A stretch of 20,236 bases of DNA, taken from positions 1 through 20,236 of the forward strand of contig JAMCQY010000395.1 in NCBI GenBank assembly GCA_023381945.1, read 5' to 3'. The position numbers and the translations under genes were made by a program. Shown here piece after piece: positions 8,961 through 14,650 of this stretch. This DNA is from Deltaproteobacteria bacterium (GTDB lineage: Bacteria; Desulfobacterota; Desulfobaccia; Desulfobaccales; 0-14-0-80-60-11). The notes beneath the pieces are model-generated. The model did no database searches, had not been told where the DNA came from, and saw nothing but the letters and a program-made list of their open reading frames with translations. Numbering within the stretch: the first letter of the stretch is position 1; each line of letters starts with the position of its first letter.

Positions 8961-8994
8961 TCGAGTTTCGAGTTTCGAGTTTTTAGTTTTTAGT
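8961..8994. repeat. TCGAGTT / TTTTTAG short tandem repeat
   Basis: TCGAGTT occurs three times in a row with TTAGTTTTTAG following. The 18-nt unit CGAGTTTTTAGTTTTTAG (8976-8993) recurs exactly at 16623-16640. This is AT-rich intergenic repeat material; no hairpin or coding function is apparent. Confidence 0.6.
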
Positions 8995-9069
8995 CTCACT
9001 TTTCGGTTAAAATAGGCGTGAGTCCTTACGGATTTATCATTATGAAGCCATCCCAGGAGGTCCCAAATC

Positions 9070-9510
9070 GTGAAGCGTTTCCTCGTGCCTGTGAGCGTCC
9101 TGTTCTTTGCCCTGCTGTTTAGCGCCGGCCAGGCCGCGGCCCAGGATGTCAAATCCCTGGTGGACCGGGGCATCGCCAATTCCCAAAATGGCCGCTACGA
9201 TCAGGCCCTTAAGGATTTTAACGACGCCTTGAAGTTGAAACCCAATGATGCCCTGCTCATCACTTACCGGGGCGTGGTCTATTATGCCAAGCGCCAAACT
9301 GGTCTGGCCATGAAGGACTTTGACCGGGCCATCCGGATCGATCCCAAATCCGGCAAGGCTTACTATCAGCGGGGCATGATCTACGAGAACCAGGAGCAAT
9401 ACTCCCAGGCCGTACCCGAACTGAAAAAGGCCAAAAGCCTGGGCTACAATGTCGATCCTGTCTTCATCGAAAGCCTGGAGAAGAAAGCCGCCCAGTCGCC
9501 CAAAAAATAG
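9070..9510 (+). CDS. Secreted or periplasmic TPR-repeat protein
   Basis: The 146-residue protein starts with a classical Sec signal peptide: KR, then the hydrophobic run FLVPVSVLFFALLF, with likely cleavage after AGQAAA near residue 24. The mature part is about three TPR units: VKSLVDRGIANSQNGRYDQA, then ALLITYRGVVYYAKRQTGLA with FDRAIRIDP, then KAYYQRGMIYENQEQYSQA. TPR proteins act as protein-protein scaffolds; no partner can be named. The start is GTG at 9070, chosen because CCAGGAGG lies 7-8 nt upstream. It stands alone: a strong terminator follows at once and the next gene converges on it. The lysine-rich tail (KKAAQSPKK) is unremarkable. Confidence 0.87.
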   Translation: MKRFLVPVSVLFFALLFSAGQAAAQDVKSLVDRGIANSQNGRYDQALKDFNDALKLKPNDALLITYRGVVYYAKRQTGLAMKDFDRAIRIDPKSGKAYYQRGMIYENQEQYSQAVPELKKAKSLGYNVDPVFIESLEKKAAQSPKK

Positions 9511-9527
9511 GGCAGATCCGCTCCACC

Positions 9528-9560
9528 AAAAAAGCAGGGTCCCGAAGGCCCTGCTTTTTT
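9528..9560. terminator. Bidirectional intrinsic terminator between the TPR gene and hisG
   Basis: AAAAAAGCAGGG (9528-9539) pairs perfectly with CCCTGCTTTTTT (9549-9560) around a 9-nt loop. The T-run serves the plus-strand TPR gene; the A-run makes a T-run for transcripts arriving from hisG on the minus strand. Confidence 0.88.
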
Positions 9561-9563
9561 ATT

Positions 9564-9622
9564 TGGGGGGGACATCCGTCCCACCATCTTCAGGAAAATG
9601 CAGGTTGGAAGCCTGCGCCACC
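9564..9622. repeat. GGGAC..GTCCC and GCAGG..CCTGC paired hairpin repeat
   Basis: Two short hairpins lie side by side: GGGGAC-ATCC-GTCCC and GCAGG-TTGGAAG-CCTGC. The combination looks like another dispersed intergenic repeat rather than a regulatory site. Confidence 0.45.
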
Positions 9623-9631
9623 CAGCGTCTT

Positions 9632-10507
9632 CTAAATCACCTTATGTAAAGGATACTCCACGATCCCCTGGGCCCCGGCCCGGATCAGGCGGGGGATGAG
9701 GCTCCTCACCTCAGACTGGTTCACCACTACTTCGACCGAGTACCAGTCGGTTTCGTAGAGACTGGCGATGGTGGGGGCCAGCAGGCTGGGCAGCAGGTCC
9801 ACAATATTCTTCAACTGCTTTTCCGGGATGTTCATCTTCAGCCCCACCATGCGTTCGGCCCGCAGCGCCCCCAGCAGCAGCACCGTCAGGCTCTCCATCT
9901 TTTGCCGCTTGGCCGGGTCTTTTTCCCAAACCTCGGTATTAGCGATGAACTGGGTGTTGCTCTGGAACAGCTCATGGATAATCTTCAGGCCATGGGCCCT
10001 GATGGTGCTGCCGGTCTCGGTCACTTCGACGATGGCGTCCACCAGGCCGGCGGCCACCTTGGCCTCGGTGGCTCCCCAGGAAAACTCCACCCTGACCGGA
10101 ATCTGGCGCTGTTCGAAGTAGCGCTTGGTGTAGTTCAGCAACTCGGTGGCAATTTTTTTGCCCGCCAGGTCGCGTAGAGTCTTGACCTCCGAATCAGCCG
10201 GCACAGCCAGCACCCAGCGCACTGGATTCAGGCTGGACTTGGAGTACATCAGGTCCGCGACCACCGTAACTTGAGAATCATTTTCCATGATCCAGTCTTT
10301 GCCGGTAATGCCGCAGTCCAGGGTGCCGTTTTCCACGTAGCGGCTCATTTCCTGGGCCCGGCAGACGGAGCAGGCGATCTCCGGATCGTCGATATCCGGG
10401 AAATAACTCCGCCCGCTCACCTGAATATGCCATCCGGAACGGCGGAACAGATCCAGGGTGGCCTTCTCCAGGCTACCCTTGGGGATCCCCAGTCGCAGTT
10501 TATCCAC
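9632..10507 (-). CDS. hisG: ATP phosphoribosyltransferase, long form
   Basis: HisG catalyses the first step of histidine synthesis, ATP + PRPP to phosphoribosyl-ATP, and is the pathway's feedback point. The 291-residue product has the N-terminal LRLGIPKGSLE, CGITGKDW, the PRPP-binding stretch VDAIVEVTETGSTIRAHGLK, and a C-terminal domain of about 75 residues (LKMNIPEKQLKNIVDLLPSL to IVEYPLHKVI). That last domain marks the long form, which is histidine-sensitive and independent of HisZ. I set the start at GTG 10505-10507 because AAGGAGG lies 9 nt upstream; the upstream ATG at 10537 would overlap that ribosome binding site and add ten non-conserved residues. The gene lies 66 bp downstream of hisI on the same strand and is probably co-transcribed. 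Confidence 0.96.
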   Translation of the reverse strand: MDKLRLGIPKGSLEKATLDLFRRSGWHIQVSGRSYFPDIDDPEIACSVCRAQEMSRYVENGTLDCGITGKDWIMENDSQVTVVADLMYSKSSLNPVRWVLAVPADSEVKTLRDLAGKKIATELLNYTKRYFEQRQIPVRVEFSWGATEAKVAAGLVDAIVEVTETGSTIRAHGLKIIHELFQSNTQFIANTEVWEKDPAKRQKMESLTVLLLGALRAERMVGLKMNIPEKQLKNIVDLLPSLLAPTIASLYETDWYSVEVVVNQSEVRSLIPRLIRAGAQGIVEYPLHKVI

Positions 10508-10573
10508 CCCCGTACACCTCCTTGGGATATACCTCACGCAAGGCGAGCATCTCGCCCCGCCACATGTCGCATT

Positions 10574-10963
10574 TTATTTCGAGCCGTAAACCTTTTCAGG
10601 ATCGAAAACCGGCTCACCCACCGCCTCCCAAGCATCCCCCCGGCGGCGGCGATAAAAACAACTGCGGTAGCCGGTATGGCAGGCGGCTCCGCCCACCTGC
10701 TCCACCTTCAACAGCACCGTATCACTATCGCAATCCAGATAAATCTCCTTAATCCGTTGCACGTGACCGGAGGTGCTGCCCTTGTGCCACATCACATTGC
10801 GGCTCCTGCTAAAAAAATGGGCCTCGCCGGTCTTCAGGGTCTCATCCCAGGCCGCCTCATGCATGAAGGCCAGCATCAGCACCTCGCCGGTGGCCGCGTC
10901 CTGGACGATGGCCGGCAGCAGGCCGCCCATCTTGCCGAAATCGGGTTTCTTCAGGCTAGTCAT
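10574..10963 (-). CDS. hisI: Phosphoribosyl-AMP cyclohydrolase
   Basis: This zinc enzyme opens the adenine ring of phosphoribosyl-AMP, step 3 of histidine synthesis. The 129-residue protein is the monofunctional form with no HisE domain fused. Visible motifs are GEVLMLAFM near 26-34, [11 protein letters not shown] at 59-69, the metal motif DCDSD at 77-81, and [12 protein letters not shown] at 94-105, giving Cys78, Cys95 and Cys102 as zinc-ligand candidates. The ATG at 10961-10963 is the only plausible start, although no good Shine-Dalgarno sequence precedes it. It is the first gene of a hisI-hisG pair and is divergent from the small ORF at 11040, sharing a 76-bp intergenic region. Confidence 0.95.
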   Translation of the reverse strand: MTSLKKPDFGKMGGLLPAIVQDAATGEVLMLAFMHEAAWDETLKTGEAHFFSRSRNVMWHKGSTSGHVQRIKEIYLDCDSDTVLLKVEQVGGAACHTGYRSCFYRRRRGDAWEAVGEPVFDPEKVYGSK

Positions 10964-11039
10964 AATCGTACAAAATTAACCTTTTTAGCTTGAATCTGCA
11001 AGGTTGAATGCTGATTTTTGCAACAAGGAGCCCACTGCA

Positions 11040-11411
11040 GTGACCAAGGTCATTTCCTACAGCGAACTGGCCCGGCAGCAGCATCTCAACTATCTGAAGC
11101 ATAAACGCCGGGAGTATGGCGAACGGGAAGATTACCTGTTACGGACGCGCAAGCTCCTGTTTCAGTTAGAGGCGCAAACGCGCCAGGCCGAATTACAGCA
11201 ATTGGAAGTCTTCCGGGAGATGGCAGACCACTTCAAAATCCCTCTCCTCTTCCCCGACCTGGGCGACCGCGTGGGGCTGCAACGCTTTTTCGCCAACAAT
11301 CCCTTTTTGAAGGTTCTTCAGGAATTCTTTGCAGGCCGCCTCAGCAATGCGGAGTGCCTCGAGAAGGTTATGGAGCTGAAAGGGGAAAATGGCCCGGCGC
11401 GGGATGATTAA
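11040..11411 (+). CDS. Uncharacterised small helical protein
   Basis: I do not recognise this 123-residue protein. The GTG at 11040 is chosen because AAGGAG lies 10 nt upstream; an ATG at 11004 in the same frame has no ribosome binding site. The N-terminal half is charged and probably a long helix or coiled coil (YLKHKRREYGEREDYLLRTR, then leucine- and glutamine-rich heptad-like sequence). The C-terminal half is more hydrophobic and globular (FKIPLLFPDLGDRVGL; FFANNPFLKVLQEFFAGRLS). It has no signal peptide, membrane segment, cysteine pair or nucleotide-binding motif. It is followed by its own intrinsic terminator, which supports expression as a single gene. It is divergent from hisI, but nothing ties it to histidine synthesis. 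Confidence 0.7.
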   Translation: MTKVISYSELARQQHLNYLKHKRREYGEREDYLLRTRKLLFQLEAQTRQAELQQLEVFREMADHFKIPLLFPDLGDRVGLQRFFANNPFLKVLQEFFAGRLSNAECLEKVMELKGENGPARDD

Positions 11412-11443
11412 CCATAGCCCGCGGCTCTTTTGGCAGCCGAAAG

Positions 11444-11472
11444 AAAACGGAGCCCAAGGGCTCTGTTTTTTC
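11444..11472 (+). terminator. Intrinsic terminator of the small ORF at 11040
   Basis: ACGGAGCCC pairs with GGGCTCTGT (one G-U wobble on the plus strand, a C/A clash on the minus strand) and is followed by TTTTTT. It abuts the oppositely oriented terminator at 11473, so the two transcription units converge back to back. Confidence 0.8.
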
Positions 11473-11514
11473 AAAAAAATAAGCTGGCCAGGAAGGGGGA
11501 CCTGACCAGCTTAT
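11473..11514 (-). terminator. Intrinsic terminator of candidate sRNA A
   Basis: On the minus strand AUAAGCUGGUCAGG (11514-11501) pairs with CCUGGCCAGCUUAU (11492-11479) over 14 bp and is followed by seven U (11479-11473, the first shared with the stem end). One pair is U-G on the minus strand but would be an A/C mismatch on the plus strand, which fixes the orientation. Confidence 0.82.
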
Positions 11515-11581
11515 CCAAGGAAGGAGAAAGCTATGAACTCATTTGAGAAGGGGTATGGTTCACTATTCTTTCTTACCCATT
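11473..11581 (-). ncRNA. Candidate small RNA A (about 109 nt), C/U-rich, sigma54-like promoter
   Basis: The minus strand reads as a complete non-coding unit: a -24/-12 element at 11607-11592, a predicted start near 11581, a 5' hairpin, a single-stranded linker and an intrinsic terminator. The 5' hairpin pairs GUGAAC with GUUCAU around a loop containing ACCCCUUCUC. The linker carries UUUCUCCUUCCUUGG, a perfect anti-Shine-Dalgarno-type stretch. The terminator loop is UCCCCCUU. A sibling with the same order of parts lies at 11778-11888. Pyrimidine-rich loops of this kind mark sRNAs that block ribosome binding sites in other bacteria (for example LhrC of Listeria); that function here is inference. 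Confidence 0.6.
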
Positions 11582-11591
11582 TTAATGTTTA

Positions 11592-11607
11592 TGCAGAAAT
11601 TATGCCA
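11592..11607 (-). promoter_or_regulatory. Sigma54-like -24/-12 promoter of sRNA A
   Basis: TGGCATAATTTCTGCA on the minus strand has the GG and GC dinucleotides exactly 10 nt apart, as required for RpoN (consensus TGGCAC-N5-TTGC). The same 16 bases occur at 11899-11914, while the sequence immediately either side of the core differs. A start 12 nt past the -12 C falls at A11581. Confidence 0.6.
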
Positions 11608-11777
11608 TAATGCACAGGCCTCAAATAAGATGCTAAATTAGTAAGTTATGCTATCTATCGAAATTTCTCGGAGCCGTTCTCGTTCAATATTTTTTACTAC
11701 TCGAATCGTCAGTCGCCCAAACCAGCGCCTATCAAGGGTTTGCCGGCAGCAAAAATTTTTGACCATGAATTAGACAT

Positions 11778-11813
11778 AAAAAAACTGGCCGGATGGGGGA
11801 GGAATCCGGCCAG
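11778..11813 (-). terminator. Intrinsic terminator of candidate sRNA B
   Basis: CUGGCCGGAU (minus strand, 11813-11804) pairs perfectly with AUCCGGCCAG (11794-11785) around the 9-nt loop UCCUCCCCC and is followed by UUUUUUU (11784-11778). There is no T-run on the plus-strand side. Confidence 0.85.
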
Positions 11814-11888
11814 CGGTGAAAGGAGAAAATGGTATATGAACTTTGATTAAGGGGGGGATGTGGGTACCTTAATGGCGTTCATATACGA
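11778..11888 (-). ncRNA. Candidate small RNA B (about 111 nt), sibling of sRNA A
   Basis: The order of parts is the same as in sRNA A. The 5' hairpin is stronger: GUAUAUGAAC pairs perfectly with GUUCAUAUAC, and inside it AUUAAGG pairs with CCUUAAU, presenting the loop UACCCACAUCCCCC. The linker contains UUUUCUCCUUUCACC. The terminator loop is UCCUCCCCC. Sequences shared with A are the promoter core, GUUCAUA, UUCUCCUU and the terminator CUGG/CCAG arms with C-rich loops; the rest has diverged. Conservation of structure and unpaired C/U motifs over an otherwise diverged sequence argues for a functional RNA pair. No protein frame is conserved between the copies. Confidence 0.6.
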
Positions 11889-11898
11889 CTATGATAAT

Positions 11899-11914
11899 TG
11901 CAGAAATTATGCCA
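11899..11914 (-). promoter_or_regulatory. Sigma54-like -24/-12 promoter of sRNA B
   Basis: The 16 bases TGGCATAATTTCTGCA on the minus strand are identical to the copy at 11592-11607. The predicted start is near 11888-11890. Upstream (11915-12060) is AT-rich, as is usual where an enhancer-binding protein loops onto RpoN polymerase. A shared TTCTCGGTTCAATA-like string lies at 11963-11976 here and, without one G, at 11677-11689 for sRNA A. Confidence 0.6.
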
Positions 11915-12071
11915 AGTATAATCATGCCGTAATTTCAGGGTGTTATATTTTAGTAAACCAAATTCTCGGTTCAATAATTTATACCGGTGAAGCATTTATG
12001 TATATCAAATTGGCCTCATATATTTAATTTAATTTAATAATAATCTTTTTGGGTCCGATTCAATTTTTTGT

Positions 12072-12112
12072 TCAGGCGCGACGCCTTTGTCAGGAAACCT
12101 AACTAAAATTCC
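12072..12112. repeat. Imperfect nested inverted repeat upstream of the Zur-like gene
   Basis: TCAGGAA pairs with TTCCTGC across a short spacer, and an AGGCG-CGA-CGCCT hairpin sits just before it. There is no clean T-run, so I read it as degenerate repeat material rather than a terminator. It is the only other structure I see between sRNA B and the regulator gene. Confidence 0.35.
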
Positions 12113-12164
12113 TGCCTGGCGGATCTTCTTTTTCTACTTATTAGCAGTTCAGCCACGGCTCTCC

Positions 12165-12192
12165 TTGACCTTGGGGTCTTAGGAATTATTAT
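12165..12192 (+). promoter_or_regulatory. Sigma70-type promoter of the Zur-like regulator
   Basis: TTGACC (12165-12170) and TATTAT (12187-12192) are spaced by 16 bp, with the predicted start near 12199, inside the dyad described next, and the ATG at 12230. Confidence 0.55.
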
Positions 12193-12196
12193 GTTT

Positions 12197-12209
12197 GCAA
12201 CTCAGTTGA
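12197..12209. promoter_or_regulatory. Putative Zur operator 1, GCAAC-TCA-GTTGA
   Basis: The dyad CAAC-N3-GTTG begins 4 bp after the -10 box of the regulator gene, where a bound repressor would block polymerase. The same dyad recurs at 12758-12770 before the transporter operon. Its assignment to this Fur-family protein is inference from position and recurrence. Confidence 0.55.
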
Positions 12210-12229
12210 TTTTGGGATAATTTCTTATT

Positions 12230-12661
12230 ATGAGTGACCGTTGTGATTTTCCCCAGTGGCTGGCTGATCAGGGCCTGAAGCTCACCGCCACACGCCTGGC
12301 GGTGCTGGAGATCCTCGGGGCCGCGCCCCGGGCCCTGCGGGCCCAGGAAATCCTCGAAGCCATCCGCGCCCGCCGCCGGGTGAACAAAGTGACGGTGTAC
12401 CGCATTCTGGAAGATTTTACTGGGCGCGGCATGGTGCGCCGCCTCTCCCTGGAAGGCCGCGTGAATCACTATGAGCTGGCCTGCGAGCACCATCCGCCCC
12501 ATCCTCACTTCCAATGCCATGCCTGCCGGGAAATCCAGTGCTTGGACCCGGCGCCCATGACCCGCATGTGGACTGAACTTCAGGGGCCGGTGGGGAACCG
12601 CGCCGATCATATTGACATCCGGGTGGAAGGCCTGTGCCATAAATGCCGTGAGGAGAGTTGA
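12230..12661 (+). CDS. zur: Fur-family metalloregulator, probably Zur
   Basis: This is a DNA-binding metal-sensing repressor of the Fur superfamily. The 143-residue protein has the winged helix at about 10-80 (LTATRLAVLEIL; RRVNKVTVYRILEDF, the recognition region; GRVNHYELA). The metal and dimer domain follows, with HHPPHPHFQCHACREIQCL (His cluster 87-93, Cys96, Cys99) and a C-terminal GLCHKC (Cys136, Cys139), giving the two CxxC pairs of the structural zinc site. The zinc assignment rests mainly on the zinc-importer genes that follow and on the shared dyad; Fur or another member is the alternative. It probably represses itself and the importer when zinc is sufficient. Its own sigma70 promoter lies at 12165-12192. 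The ribosome binding site is weak (GGGATAA, 12 nt upstream). Confidence 0.88.
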   Translation: MSDRCDFPQWLADQGLKLTATRLAVLEILGAAPRALRAQEILEAIRARRRVNKVTVYRILEDFTGRGMVRRLSLEGRVNHYELACEHHPPHPHFQCHACREIQCLDPAPMTRMWTELQGPVGNRADHIDIRVEGLCHKCREES

Positions 12662-12663
12662 TG

Positions 12664-12737
12664 GAGTTCTCGGTTGCCAGTTCCCGGTTGATAGTAAAGG
12701 TCTTGTAATTATTGTTTGGAAACTGAGAACCGGAAAA
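12664..12737. repeat. CGGTT/AACCG-type intergenic repeat
   Basis: GTTCTCGGTTGCCAGTTCCC and GGTTG run towards AAACTGAGAACCGG, an approximate inverted match. It resembles the AGTTCCCGGTTCTCAGTT repeats seen between genes in related environmental genomes. It lies between the regulator and the importer operon. Confidence 0.4.
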
Positions 12738-12744
12738 ATGGAAC

Positions 12745-12770
12745 TATAAAATTAAAGGCAACCAGGTTGA
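12745..12770 (+). promoter_or_regulatory. Putative znu promoter -10 box and Zur operator 2
   Basis: A TATAAA box (12745-12750) is followed by GCAAC-CAG-GTTGA (12758-12770), the same dyad as before the regulator gene with only the 3-bp spacer changed. No convincing -35 box is visible. The first ATG of the operon is at 12791, leaving a leader of about 30 nt. Confidence 0.5.
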
Positions 12771-12790
12771 ACTAATCGAGCGCTGGATAG

Positions 12791-13003
12791 ATGAACGGCA
12801 ATCCGGACAAAGATAATAAGGGTGGTTCATTGGAAGAGGTTATAACAAAATCTTCACTAACTGAAAAATTGCACGAGCACCAAATCGGGCCTGTCCCCGT
12901 ATCGCCCCTCGGTTGGAGCATCAGGGGCCGTCTGCTCGCGGCAGCCGCGGCCTCGGCCATCCTCTGGCTGGCCGTGGCCTGGGCCATCGGCTGGCCGACA
13001 TAA
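12791..13003 (+). CDS. Small single-pass membrane protein leading the zinc importer operon
   Basis: I do not recognise a family for this 70-residue protein. The N-terminal 40 residues are polar, rich in Lys, Glu and Asp, with a short LHEHQ. The C-terminal part, after GWSIRGR, is a clear transmembrane helix (LLAAAAASAILWLAVAWAIGW, about 48-68) ending two residues later, so the polar part is probably cytoplasmic by the positive-inside rule. The stop TAA (13001-13003) is 8 bp before the ATG of the ATPase gene, which lacks a good ribosome binding site, suggesting translational coupling. Its place between the putative Zur operator and the ATPase gene suggests an accessory or membrane-anchor role in zinc uptake, which is inference. 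The ribosome binding site is weak (GGAT). Confidence 0.62.
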   Translation: MNGNPDKDNKGGSLEEVITKSSLTEKLHEHQIGPVPVSPLGWSIRGRLLAAAAASAILWLAVAWAIGWPT

Positions 13004-13011
13004 AATCGCTA

Positions 13012-13755
13012 ATGGATGCCATTGTTTTAGATGATCTCACCCTGGGCTATGACGGACATCCCGCGGTCCACCACCTGACCGGCGTCTTCGAGGCGGGCTC
13101 GATGACCGCGGTGGTCGGCCCCAACGGCTCGGGTAAGAGCACCTTGTTGAAAGGAATTACCGGCATCCTGCGGCCGCTGACCGGCAGGATCGACCGGGGC
13201 GGCCTAAACGCTTCCCAGATCGCCTATCTGCCCCAGCAGGCGGAGATCGACCGCAGCTTTCCCATCACGGTTCTCGACCTTGTGTCCCTCGGGCTCTGGC
13301 GGCGCATCGGCATGTTCGGCGGGATGAATAACGCGTTATGGCAAAAAGCCCGGGGAGCCTTGACCTTGGTTGGCCTGGATGGGTTCGAACGCCGCCCCAT
13401 CAGTGATCTGTCGGCTGGGCAGTTTCAACGGGTTCTCTTCGTCCGCCTGTTGTTGCAGGATTGTCCCGTTATCGTTCTCGATGAGCCTTTCACCGCCATC
13501 GACACCCGGACCACCGACGATCTTCTCAGCGTCATCCGCCGTTGGCATGCCGAGAATCGCACTATTATTGCGGTGCTGCATAATTTCGAGCATGTCCGGG
13601 CCTGCTTCCCCAAGACCCTGCTGCTGGCCCGCGAGCCCATCGGCTGGGGCGATACCGCGGAGATTATGACACCCGAAAACCTGCAGCTTGCCCGCCGGAT
13701 GTCCGAGGCCTGGGACGAAACCGCGGAGGCCTGCCGCCGGGGGGAACCGTGTTGA
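13012..13755 (+). CDS. znuC: Zinc/manganese ABC importer, ATP-binding subunit
   Basis: This ATPase drives the importer encoded with the next two genes. The 247-residue protein has Walker A GPNGSGKST (near residues 38-46), Q-loop YLPQQ, signature LSAGQ, Walker B VIVLDEP and the H-loop histidine in VLHNF, all intact. The C-terminal tail is short. The start at ATG 13012 fits the family N-terminus (MDAIVLDDLTLGYDG). Longer frames from 12913 would overlap the preceding small ORF and add 33 unrelated residues. It overlaps the permease start by 7 bp, as expected in a tightly coupled operon. Zinc rather than manganese is favoured by the Zur-like gene upstream. Confidence 0.93.
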   Translation: MDAIVLDDLTLGYDGHPAVHHLTGVFEAGSMTAVVGPNGSGKSTLLKGITGILRPLTGRIDRGGLNASQIAYLPQQAEIDRSFPITVLDLVSLGLWRRIGMFGGMNNALWQKARGALTLVGLDGFERRPISDLSAGQFQRVLFVRLLLQDCPVIVLDEPFTAIDTRTTDDLLSVIRRWHAENRTIIAVLHNFEHVRACFPKTLLLAREPIGWGDTAEIMTPENLQLARRMSEAWDETAEACRRGEPC

Positions 13756-14627
13756 GCCAGCTTTTTGCTATCTTCCTGGCTCCCTTCCAGGACTTTTTCT
13801 TCATGCGCCACGCCTTGGTCGCCTGTCTGGCGCTCGCCCTTGGCTGCGGACCCGTGGGGGTGCTGTTAGTCCTGCGGCGCATGAGCCTGTTAGGCGACGC
13901 CCTGTCGCATGCGGTCCTCCCCGGGGTGGCGCTGGGCTTCCTGGTTGCCGGCCTGTCGCTCTTCGCCATGACCATGGGCGGGTTCATTGCGGGTCTCATC
14001 GTCGCCCTCCTGGCCGGGGCGGTAACCCGGCTGACAACGGTGCGGGAGGATGCCAGCTTTGCGGCCTTGTACTTAATCTCCCTCGCCTTGGGCGTGCTCA
14101 TCATCTCTTGGCGCGGCAGCAGCATTGATCTTATTCATGTTCTATTCGGGACCATTCTGGCAGTGGATGACGCCGCCTTGATCATGGTGGCCGCCATTAC
14201 TACCATCACCCTGCTTATCCTGGCGATCATCTACCGGCCTCTAGTTGTTGAGTGCGTCGATCCGGGTTTCCTGAGAGCCGTCGGCGGGCGGGGAGCGCTC
14301 ATGCATTTCATTTTATTGCTCCTGGTGGTCCTCAATCTGGTGGCCGGTTTCCGGGCCCTGGGAACCTTGATGGCCGTGGGCCTGATGATGGTCCCGGCAG
14401 TGTGCGCCCGCTTCTGGGCCAAGCAGGTCTGGTCCACGTCGCTGGCTGCCGTGGTCATCGCCATGCTGTCCGGCTACACCGGTCTGCTCCTTTCCTTCCA
14501 TGCCAACCTGCCTTCCGGACCGTCCATCATCCTGACCGCGGGTCTTTGCTACCTCCTGTCGGTGGTCTTCGGATGGCATGGCAGCATTTTGGGTCCCCAC
14601 CGGAAGAGAGGACATCTTACCGGCTAA
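13749..14627 (+). CDS. znuB: Zinc/manganese ABC importer, permease subunit (ABC-3 family)
   Basis: This inner-membrane permease forms the channel of the importer. The 292-residue protein has about eight to nine hydrophobic helices. The ABC-3 family stretch near the N-terminus, RRMSLLGDALSHAVLPGVALGF, is present, as is the C-terminal RALGTLMAVGLMMVPAVCARF. The start is GTG at 13749, overlapping the end of the ATPase gene. GGGGGGAACC before it is a modest ribosome binding site, so reinitiation after the ATPase stop is likely. The C-terminus ends in a short basic tail (PHRKRGHLTG) on the cytoplasmic side. No frameshifts or missing segments were seen. Confidence 0.93.
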   Translation: MLSQLFAIFLAPFQDFFFMRHALVACLALALGCGPVGVLLVLRRMSLLGDALSHAVLPGVALGFLVAGLSLFAMTMGGFIAGLIVALLAGAVTRLTTVREDASFAALYLISLALGVLIISWRGSSIDLIHVLFGTILAVDDAALIMVAAITTITLLILAIIYRPLVVECVDPGFLRAVGGRGALMHFILLLLVVLNLVAGFRALGTLMAVGLMMVPAVCARFWAKQVWSTSLAAVVIAMLSGYTGLLLSFHANLPSGPSIILTAGLCYLLSVVFGWHGSILGPHRKRGHLTG

Positions 14628-14650
14628 ATCTTTAACCCTGGGGATAAGAA

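Noticed and set aside
8961..8994. Start of a CRISPR or other regular array (repeated TCGAGTT units)
   Set aside because: The units are 7 nt and contiguous without spacers; there are only three, and no cas genes are present.
11533..11610. A 25-codon plus-strand frame (starts MNSFEKGYGS) with a perfect AAGGAGAAAG ribosome binding site
   Set aside because: The sibling unit has the same purine stretch but only a 4-codon frame, so no peptide is conserved. The purine stretch is better explained as the complement of the UUCUCCUU linker of the minus-strand RNA.
11872..12027. A 51-codon plus-strand frame over sRNA promoter B
   Set aside because: It has no ribosome binding site, the composition follows the AT-rich DNA, and it runs antisense through the conserved 16-nt promoter core.
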